DNA of 17,451 bases from Comamonadaceae bacterium UBA2334. GTDB taxonomy: Bacteria > Pseudomonadota > Gammaproteobacteria > Burkholderiales > Burkholderiaceae_C. Of this stretch, positions 7,963-13,192 are shown one piece after another. Made by a program: the position numbers and the translations under genes. Location: positions 448-17,898 of the forward strand of contig DDUQ01000094.1 in assembly GCA_002344885.1 (NCBI GenBank), given 5' to 3'. Under the pieces are notes generated by a model that was given only the letters and a program-made list of their open reading frames with translations, searched no databases and was not told where the DNA came from. Numbering within the stretch: position 1 is the stretch's first letter; every line of letters begins with the position of its first letter.

Positions 7963-8907
7963 ATGTCTACGGCTTCAAGTAACGTGTCCAACTACTTCTG
8001 TCATGTCATTGGCGAGTCGCCCGAGAAGGTGGCACGGTTCCATGCATCGACCGTTCGACGTACCAAGGCATTTGCCATTGCCATCCACATTCCCGTGGTC
8101 TTATGGGCGGTGACCGGGTGGGTGATTGCCACACAGATTTTTCACCTGCACATGGCTGCGGCCATGGGTGTGGCTGTTTTGTGCGCAGCGTTGATTTACA
8201 TGGTGGAGCGCCTGGTACTGGCCACGCCGAAGGTGTGGACAGTCAACCTGGTGCGTGTGTTCATCGGGCTGGTGATTTCCATTCTGGGTGCATCGACCGT
8301 TGACCTGGTCATTTTTGATCGGGAGATAACCGAGCAACTGCGGTCGGCAGGCGAAGCCAAATTGATGGCTGAACACGATGCGGGCATTGGCAAGCTTGAA
8401 TTGGCCGTGGCACAGCAAAAGCGAGATTGGCAAAAGGTACAAGATGCCGCCAATTGCGAGGCGAACGGCACCTGTGGCAGCAAGGTGCGCAGCGTGGGTC
8501 CGGTTTACCGTGAGTTGGCCCAACAAGCCGAGTTCCAACGGGTGGCATACACCGATGCCCAGGCCAAACTGAACGTTGCCCGTGATGCCAAAGCCCAAGC
8601 ATTGGCCGACTGGCGCGCCGCGCCCCCCGATACTGACACCGCAGGCATTTTGGCCCGCGTGCAGGCCTTGCACGAGTACACCACTCAACACACGGCTGCG
8701 ATGGTTGCCTGGGTGTTGCTGTTCAGCCTGGTGCTGTTTCTGGAACTCACGGTCGTGTTGTCAAAACTGACGTTCGGGCAAACGGTTGACGATGAGTTGG
8801 AGGTCATCCGCGAGCGCATCAGCCAGCAAAAGGCGCGCGCATACATGGAGGCCGTGACCTACCCTGCGCCGCAGGCGCGCTCGATGATTGCGGCGAGTTT
8901 TGACTGA
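7963..8907 (+). CDS. DUF4407 domain membrane protein
   Basis: This 314-aa protein has the DUF4407 layout: three closely spaced membrane helices (about 36-60, 64-86, 95-117), a long coiled-coil region (about 120-240), and a fourth membrane helix (about 244-267) followed by a charged cytoplasmic tail. The segment GLVISILGASTVDLVIFDREI (102-122) at the end of helix 3 is the family hallmark. The coil carries a Cys165/Cys171 pair that could form a disulphide if it faces the periplasm. Function is unknown for the family; a membrane sensor or scaffold is an inference. A purine-rich ribosome site (AAGGGGAA) precedes the ATG. It sits 29 nt upstream of the sigma factor gene. Confidence 0.87.
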   Translation: MSTASSNVSNYFCHVIGESPEKVARFHASTVRRTKAFAIAIHIPVVLWAVTGWVIATQIFHLHMAAAMGVAVLCAALIYMVERLVLATPKVWTVNLVRVFIGLVISILGASTVDLVIFDREITEQLRSAGEAKLMAEHDAGIGKLELAVAQQKRDWQKVQDAANCEANGTCGSKVRSVGPVYRELAQQAEFQRVAYTDAQAKLNVARDAKAQALADWRAAPPDTDTAGILARVQALHEYTTQHTAAMVAWVLLFSLVLFLELTVVLSKLTFGQTVDDELEVIRERISQQKARAYMEAVTYPAPQARSMIAASFD

Positions 8908-8936
8908 GGGCCGAATGGGTGTGAAAAAATGCCCGC

Positions 8937-9551
8937 ATGACATCAGAAGAAATCCTCAAACACATCTGTGCGGGTGGCAGGGGGCAAAGCCAGGCGCTGA
9001 AGGCTTTGTACACCGCCAAGGCGGCGAGCTTCAAGCGGTGGTTTGTGCACAAGGGCGTACACCCCGATGCAGCGGAAGACGTGCTGCAAGACACGATCGT
9101 GAAGATTTTCAAGAACGCCCATGCTTACCATGGCCAAGGTGGGCACTCTGATGGCAGTGCAAACGCCTGGATGCAGACCATTGCATTCAGTTGCATGCAA
9201 GACCATTTTGAAAAAGCCAAGCGGATCAGGCAGACGCACACGTCTTATGACGATTTGCCTGACCCGACCAAGGTCGAAAGCGACAGCGTGATCGCTGATC
9301 GTTCATATGAAGCGGCTCAAAGTGTAGACACACAGGCGGTTAACGAGTGCATTGCTGCGGGCCTCGAAGACTTTGCGGCCGAACAACCGGACCGCTACGA
9401 GGTGTTGATGGCTCAACTTGACGGTGAAGACATCGCATCGATAGCCAACCGTATTGGTCGCACGGTAGGGGCTGCCAAAAATTACCTGTACGAGTGCAGG
9501 TTGAAGCTGAAGCCGTTCATTGCGCATTGCACCCAACTGCTGCCTGTATGA
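8937..9551 (+). CDS. ECF-type RNA polymerase sigma factor
   Basis: This 204-aa protein has the two-domain ECF layout. Sigma region 2 (about 18-97) includes DAAEDVLQDTIVKIFKNA, the core-binding helix, and AWMQTIAFSCMQDHF for -10 recognition. Region 4 (about 138-195) has a helix-turn-helix, GEDIASIANRIGRTVGAAKNYLYECRLKLK, for -35 recognition. The linker (98-137) is acidic and fairly long. Its stop overlaps the next gene's start as ATGA, a typical sigma/anti-sigma arrangement. Two matching promoter-like sites at 7253 and 10181 are likely targets, implying positive feedback. No strong ribosome site precedes the ATG, so translation may depend on the upstream DUF4407 gene. Confidence 0.9.
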   Translation: MTSEEILKHICAGGRGQSQALKALYTAKAASFKRWFVHKGVHPDAAEDVLQDTIVKIFKNAHAYHGQGGHSDGSANAWMQTIAFSCMQDHFEKAKRIRQTHTSYDDLPDPTKVESDSVIADRSYEAAQSVDTQAVNECIAAGLEDFAAEQPDRYEVLMAQLDGEDIASIANRIGRTVGAAKNYLYECRLKLKPFIAHCTQLLPV

Positions 9552-10183
9552 GTGACCACATGACCGACAACGATGACGAAAAGTGGCTGAATGCCTTGGC
9601 AGGCAAGCCTGATCCCCAAGCTGACCCACTGACCAATGCGCAGGCTGCGGCTGTTCGAGCGGCCATGATCGCTCGCCGAAATGCCTTGGAAGAGGCCACC
9701 GCAAGCGCTGACCCTGCGGCGTTTGAAAAACTTCAGACGCGCTTGCGGCGAGAGGGCTTGTTGCACGATGCGAACGATGCGGCACCCAAAGGCGTGGGCG
9801 CATGGCTGGCAAAGTGGTTGCCGTTTGGTAACAGCGGTGCATCACCACTGCCGTTGTGGAGTCTGGCGGCAAACATGGTGCTGGCCGTGGTTGTGGTGGT
9901 GCAATCGGGCCTGCTTGAAACAGGCTCAGCAGACAGCGATGCAACAGTGTTGCGGGGCGGCGAGGCAACGGTACTGCTGGTGGCCAACCCGGAGGCGCGT
10001 TTGTCTGAACTATCGGCGGGGCTGAGTGCTGCGAAGGTGAAATTTGTTGTCAGGCGCAAGCCTGCGGGTGTGGTGCATCTGATCGTTCAGGAGGAGTCAG
10101 CTGCTTTTGAGTATTTGGATTCGCAACGAATCGAACCGAAGTGGGTTGATGGTGTGGCGGTCATTGAGTTGCGCAAGCCCTGA
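9548..10183 (+). CDS. Probable transmembrane anti-sigma factor
   Basis: This 211-aa single-pass protein has a cytoplasmic helical region of about 100 residues that starts acidic and contains EKWLNALAGK. A membrane helix follows (about 101-123), then a compact periplasmic domain (about 130-211) with alternating strands and helices. No zinc-binding HxxxCxxC motif is present, so it is not a ZAS-type anti-sigma. I chose the ATG at 9548 because it overlaps the sigma stop (ATGA); an earlier in-frame ATG at 9494 lies inside the sigma gene. The anti-sigma role rests on gene position and topology, not on a recognised domain. Its stop codon overlaps the -35 of the next putative promoter (TGAC, 10181). 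Confidence 0.65.
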   Translation: MSDHMTDNDDEKWLNALAGKPDPQADPLTNAQAAAVRAAMIARRNALEEATASADPAAFEKLQTRLRREGLLHDANDAAPKGVGAWLAKWLPFGNSGASPLPLWSLAANMVLAVVVVVQSGLLETGSADSDATVLRGGEATVLLVANPEARLSELSAGLSAAKVKFVVRRKPAGVVHLIVQEESAAFEYLDSQRIEPKWVDGVAVIELRKP

Positions 10184-10210
10184 CTTTTTTGGGCATGTTC
10201 CGTCTTTATC
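10181..10210 (+). promoter_or_regulatory. Putative ECF-sigma promoter of the right 96-aa gene
   Basis: TGACTTTTTT (10181-10190) and CGTCTTTATC (10201-10210) are followed by GATGAAGGC. The boxes and the 21-nt offset (TGAC to GTC) match those at 7253-7282, and the match continues past the -10 as ATGA-N-GGC. The predicted leader to the ATG at 10276 is about 60 nt. Confidence 0.6.
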
Positions 10211-10260
10211 GATGAAGGCAATCCACATCATCGATTTGGCAGCGCCGCCTTCAGCTGCCA
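10208..10260 (+). other. Two consecutive inverted repeats in the promoter/leader of the right 96-aa gene
   Basis: ATCGATGA (10208-10215) pairs perfectly with TCATCGAT (10228-10235). TGGCAGC (10237-10243) pairs perfectly with GCTGCCA (10254-10260). The first overlaps the end of the putative -10 box and could be a protein-binding site. The second lies in the leader just before the ribosome site. Confidence 0.5.
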
Positions 10261-10265
10261 TGACT

Positions 10266-10566
10266 GGAGTCAAACATGCAAGCCATGCGCACACACCACG
10301 CAACCGTCCGCGCCCAACAACGGGGTGTTCCACTGTTGGTTCAAAACTGGCTCATTGATTACGGGGCCGAACAATTCGATGGACACGGTGGCGTGGTCCG
10401 GTATTTTTCGGGTGAATGCATCCGCAGGATGGAGCGCGAGATAGGCAGCGCACCGCTGAAAAGAATGTCCGAGTACCTGCGTTGCTACCTGGTGCAGAGC
10501 AGCACCGATGGGGCCGTGATGACCGTTGGAAAGCGGTTTGAGAAGCAGCACATCTGGCGGCACTGA
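10266..10566 (+). repeat. Direct repeat, right copy (301 bp)
   Basis: This is an ungapped match to window bases 1-301 at about 91% identity (27 differences by hand count). Identity ends at the TGA stop, and different unrelated DNA follows each copy. Confidence 0.9.
10276..10566 (+). CDS. Conserved hypothetical protein, 96 aa (right paralogue)
   Basis: It differs from the left paralogue at seven positions: A10T, I18V, P20L, S46G, D47E, K51R and I82M, all conservative or near the surface-like N-terminus. The HH, RAQQRG, Tyr/Gly-rich core and basic tail are unchanged. The ribosome site GGAG is 7 nt before the ATG. It follows the anti-sigma gene by 92 nt but has its own putative ECF promoter, so it is a likely regulon member of the neighbouring sigma factor. 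Its 3' end abuts a truncated photolyase-related gene in antisense orientation. Function is unknown; a small effector or regulator of the locus is only an inference. Confidence 0.82.
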   Translation: MQAMRTHHATVRAQQRGVPLLVQNWLIDYGAEQFDGHGGVVRYFSGECIRRMEREIGSAPLKRMSEYLRCYLVQSSTDGAVMTVGKRFEKQHIWRH

Positions 10567-10677
10567 CTCCAAGACATCTGGCTGTGGCCGGGCCAACCAG
10601 CTGTGCCGGGGGGTGAACTGGTCGCCCAGCACCAGGCGCAGCGCGGGGGGCATCCAGGGGGGAGGGTTCAGTGACAT
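10567..10677 (-). pseudogene. N-terminal remnant of a photolyase-related (FeS-BCP/PhrB type) gene
   Basis: Read on the minus strand from the ATG at 10677, about 37 codons encode MSLNPP..., then ALRLVLGDQFTPRHSWL and ARPQPDVL. This is the characteristic start of the photolyase-related family with an LRLVLGDQ first strand, proteins of roughly 500 residues. Homology stops at about 10567, where the reading frame runs into the antisense of the 96-aa gene and is meaningless. The AT-rich DNA just upstream (10681-10740) is probably its original promoter. The gene is therefore truncated by a rearrangement. Confidence 0.75.
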
Positions 10678-10740
10678 CAATAATAAAAATGGCTTTCAGC
10701 ACTTTATTCAATTGCGCAGAATGCTATATTTTTAACGATT

Positions 10741-10832
10741 CGATGGTCCATCGGTTGTGCCGTACTGCGGCCGCCATGTGTACATCCGTGTATATCCGTT
10801 CGGACCATCGGCGTTAGAATGTACGCGTACAT
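10741..10832 (+). promoter_or_regulatory. vapBC control region with palindromes
   Basis: Three ordered elements precede vapB. CGATGG-T-CCATCG (10741-10753) has an inverted echo GGACCATCG at 10802-10810. Two tandem 10-bp repeats, TGTACATCCG and TGTATATCCG, span 10779-10798. A perfect 14-bp palindrome ATGTACGCGTACAT covers 10819-10832. A possible -10 box TAGAAT (10815-10820) abuts the palindrome, the usual place for VapB or VapBC repression. I could not identify a convincing -35. Confidence 0.5.
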
Positions 10833-10864
10833 CCCAACGCTTGCCCGACAGGGTGAAACTGACC

Positions 10865-11101
10865 ATGGCCCACACCAAGTTATTCAAAAATGGCAACTCC
10901 CAAGCCGTGCGCATTCCTGCTGAGCTGGCATACAGCAGTTGGAACATGGAGCTTGTCATCGAGCGCCACGGCGACGAGTTGCGCATTCGCCCTGCCAGGC
11001 GGCGCATGGGCGACGTGCTGGGCAAACTGAGCCAGTTTTCCGACGATTTCATGTGCGAGGGGCGTGCACTCAATGTCGAAGGTCAGCGCGAGGCCCTGTG
11101 A
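10865..11101 (+). CDS. vapB: VapB-type antitoxin, AbrB-like
   Basis: This 78-aa protein opens MAHTKLFKNGNSQAVRIPAE, the swapped-hairpin AbrB/SpoVT DNA-binding fold of VapB antitoxins. The C-terminal 35 residues (LGKLSQFSDDFMCEGR and onward) would bind and inhibit VapC. The ATG at 10865 is preferred over an upstream in-frame start because the domain begins there. Its stop overlaps the putative GTG start of vapC. Palindromes upstream suggest autoregulation. Confidence 0.9.
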   Translation: MAHTKLFKNGNSQAVRIPAELAYSSWNMELVIERHGDELRIRPARRRMGDVLGKLSQFSDDFMCEGRALNVEGQREAL

Positions 11102-11508
11102 ACCCGAAGTACATGCTGGACACCAACATCTGCATCTACCTGATGAAGCACCAGCCACCGCAGGTACGCGAGCGGTTTGCAGAGTGCTTTGTGGGTGATG
11201 TGGTGATGTCGGCCATCACCCTCGCAGAGCTGGAGTTTGGCGTGGCGTGTTCGGGCGAGTCGCAACCCAAAAACCGCGCTGCGCTGGACAGCCTGCTGGA
11301 AGACATCCTGGTCGCGCCGTTTGAAGGGCAGGCGGCTCTCACGTACGGGCCATTGCGCGCTGCCCACCGGGAGCGAAACAAGGACGCGCTGGACAAAGTC
11401 ATTGCCGCACATGCCTTGGCTCTGGGTGTCACCCTGGTCACCAACAACGAAGCCTACTTTCGGGGGTATGTCGGGTTGAAGGTTGAGAACTGGGTCAATG
11501 CGCACTGA
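11098..11508 (+). CDS. vapC: VapC-type toxin, PIN-domain ribonuclease
   Basis: This 136-aa PIN-domain protein has the motif YMLDTNICIYLMK at the start, with D8 the first metal ligand. LAELEFG follows (acidic residue 2), then KDALDKVIAAHAL with the third acidic cluster, and VTNNEAYF near the end. The acidic quartet is complete, so it is probably an active magnesium-dependent RNase, typically acting on tRNA. The GTG at 11098 overlaps the vapB stop as GTGA and has GAGG 4 nt upstream. The ATG at 11113 is the alternative start. It converges on the cryptochrome gene, with a 15-nt gap and no obvious terminator. Confidence 0.92.
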   Translation: MNPKYMLDTNICIYLMKHQPPQVRERFAECFVGDVVMSAITLAELEFGVACSGESQPKNRAALDSLLEDILVAPFEGQAALTYGPLRAAHRERNKDALDKVIAAHALALGVTLVTNNEAYFRGYVGLKVENWVNAH

Positions 11509-11523
11509 TGGTTCACCGGGCTT

Positions 11524-12948
11524 TCAGGGCTGGGAACCCCACAGGCGGCGATATTCACCGTGCGGGTCGTGGTCGGCGGTTTGTTTCTCGGTGTTGAAGC
11601 GGCGGCCCCCGCGGGGGTCGGTACCCCGGCCTGCGATGTAGGCCCAGTTGCCCTGGTTGCTGCACGGGTCAAAGTCAATCAGCAGATGCTCGAACCACGC
11701 GGCCCCGGCCCGCCAGTCGCCCCCCAGGTCGTGGATGAGGTAGCTGGCCACGATCTGGCGCATGCGGTTGCTCAGCCAGCCGGTGGCGGCCAGTTCGCGC
11801 ATCCCGGCATCCACCAGCGGCTGGCCGGTGCGGGCGTTGCACCAGCGCTCGACACCCTGCCGGTTGTGGGTGGGTGGGGGCAACGCACCCAATCCTCGCG
11901 CCCGGTACAGCGCTGCCCCATGTTTGGCGTGCATCCAGCGGAAGTGATCGCGCCACAGCAGTTCGAACCACAGCCAGTGGGTACTGTCATTCGCCCCGTG
12001 CTCGGCTTCGAACTGGCGGATGGCGGCCATGGCCTGCCGGGCCGACAGCGCGCCGCTGGCCAGCCAGGGCGACCAGCGGCTGGACTGGTCAAACCCCATG
12101 AGCGCGTTGCGTGTGGTCTTGTAGGTGCGGGGCAGGCCACTGGCGCAGTAACGTGCCAGGTGCGCCAGGGCGGCTGCTTCACCGCCGTTGCCCGCCACCG
12201 TGGGGCGGCTGGCTGTGCGGGTCCACGCGGGTTGAACACTGGCCTGAGCAGGCAGCGCGGTCTGTGGGTGGTCGGTTGACAGGTGGCCGTCGGGCGCTGG
12301 CGGCCACTGTGTCACCGCTGGCAGCGGCGGCGCCTCGGTGGCGCCGCAGGCGTGCAGTTGGTGACGGAAGGCGGTGAAGGTGTCGGGCACCTGTTGGGGC
12401 GGCATGGGCAGGGCATCCGGGGCGTACAGGGTGGACTGCCACACCGTGGTCACCCGTGTGCCCAGGCTGGCGCATGCCTGGGACAGTGCGGCCACCGTGG
12501 CCTGCTCTTCGGGTGCGGGAATGTCCTCGCACACCAGTTCGCTGGCGCGCAGTTGCCGCACGCACTCAGCCAGCGTGCTCACCGGGTCAGCCTGATGGAC
12601 CCACAGCGGTGTGCCCAGCGCGTGCAGGCGTTCGGACAGCGCCGAGATGCCCTCGGCCACAAACTGGCTGCGGTGTGGACCCTGGCGGGGGTAGCCCCAT
12701 GGGCTGAGCGCGGTCGTCTGCGCCGGGTCACGCACCACCACGGGCAGCAGCCAGGTCTGGCGCTGGCGGGCCAGTTGCACGGCGTGGACCAGGGCCGGGT
12801 TGTCGTGCAGGCGCAGGTCGTTGCGAAACCAGAACACCACGCCACCGGGTGGCCAGTGTGTCGGCCAGCTTGCGGCACTGGCTGCCACACAGTTTGCAGG
12901 GGGCTCGCTGTGCCCAGGCACCGGTGCGGATGGCAAAAAACTTGACAT
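11524..12948 (-). CDS. Cryptochrome-DASH family photolyase/flavoprotein
   Basis: This 474-aa protein has the photolyase N-terminal alpha/beta domain starting at VVFWFRNDLRLHDNPAL (37-53). A helical FAD domain starts near residue 255. The run YKTTRNALMGFDQSSRWSPWLASGALS (276-302) and the tail SNQGNWAYIAGRGTDPRGG with RRFN (430-452) are typical of the DASH clade. The Asn-Gln-Gly-Asn flavin region is intact. DASH proteins bind FAD and an antenna and repair single-stranded or looped CPD lesions, with possible signalling roles. The first 35 residues are Pro/Ala-rich and non-conserved. It is last in a minus-strand cluster, 17 nt after the DUF2256 gene. Confidence 0.9.
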   Translation of the reverse strand: MSSFLPSAPVPGHSEPPANCVAASAASWPTHWPPGGVVFWFRNDLRLHDNPALVHAVQLARQRQTWLLPVVVRDPAQTTALSPWGYPRQGPHRSQFVAEGISALSERLHALGTPLWVHQADPVSTLAECVRQLRASELVCEDIPAPEEQATVAALSQACASLGTRVTTVWQSTLYAPDALPMPPQQVPDTFTAFRHQLHACGATEAPPLPAVTQWPPAPDGHLSTDHPQTALPAQASVQPAWTRTASRPTVAGNGGEAAALAHLARYCASGLPRTYKTTRNALMGFDQSSRWSPWLASGALSARQAMAAIRQFEAEHGANDSTHWLWFELLWRDHFRWMHAKHGAALYRARGLGALPPPTHNRQGVERWCNARTGQPLVDAGMRELAATGWLSNRMRQIVASYLIHDLGGDWRAGAAWFEHLLIDFDPCSNQGNWAYIAGRGTDPRGGRRFNTEKQTADHDPHGEYRRLWGSQP

Positions 12949-12965
12949 GGTGTAAAAAATGGCTT

Positions 12966-13184
12966 CTACCGCTTATGTGTATTTGGTTGATAGCTATGTA
13001 TTTGCGGTGTCAGTGGGGTGCCCACCTTGGCCGCCCCACCGTTGCCTGCGCCGTGCTGGCGGCAGCGGTCCGAGCAGTACCTGACGGCTTCCCAGTCGCG
13101 CGCCCATTTTTTGCGCCAGGTGAACGGCAGGCCGCAGCACACACACGGTTTGCTGGGCAGGTCTTGTTTCTTGCGCATGCGCAT
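12966..13184 (-). CDS. DUF2256 zinc-ribbon-like small protein
   Basis: This 72-aa basic protein begins MRMRKKQDLPSK. It has two cysteine pairs, CVCC (14-17) and CSDRC (37-41), flanking FTWRKKWARDW, the DUF2256 signature. Four cysteines probably bind one zinc. The ATG at 13184 is favoured because GAGG lies 6 nt upstream, overlapping the stop of the preceding photolyase-like gene; the ATG at 13178 is possible. The C-terminal 30 residues are not conserved-looking. DUF2256 genes often accompany photolyase or cryptochrome genes, and here one sits between two of them. The function is unknown. Confidence 0.88.
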   Translation of the reverse strand: MRMRKKQDLPSKPCVCCGLPFTWRKKWARDWEAVRYCSDRCRQHGAGNGGAAKVGTPLTPQIHSYQPNTHKR

Positions 13185-13192
13185 GGGGGACC

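Noticed and set aside
8929..8940. Three-codon ORF (ATG CCC GCA TGA) overlapping the sigma start
   Set aside because: It has no ribosome site, and such short ORFs occur often by chance. It may aid coupling, but nothing supports it.
1..10566. Composite transposon or prophage bounded by the direct repeats
   Set aside because: The repeats encode a small non-transposase protein. No integrase, transposase, terminal inverted repeats or target-site duplication is visible.
11560..12279. Plus-strand open frame of 239 codons
   Set aside because: It lies antisense to the cryptochrome-DASH gene and shows no recognisable domain.
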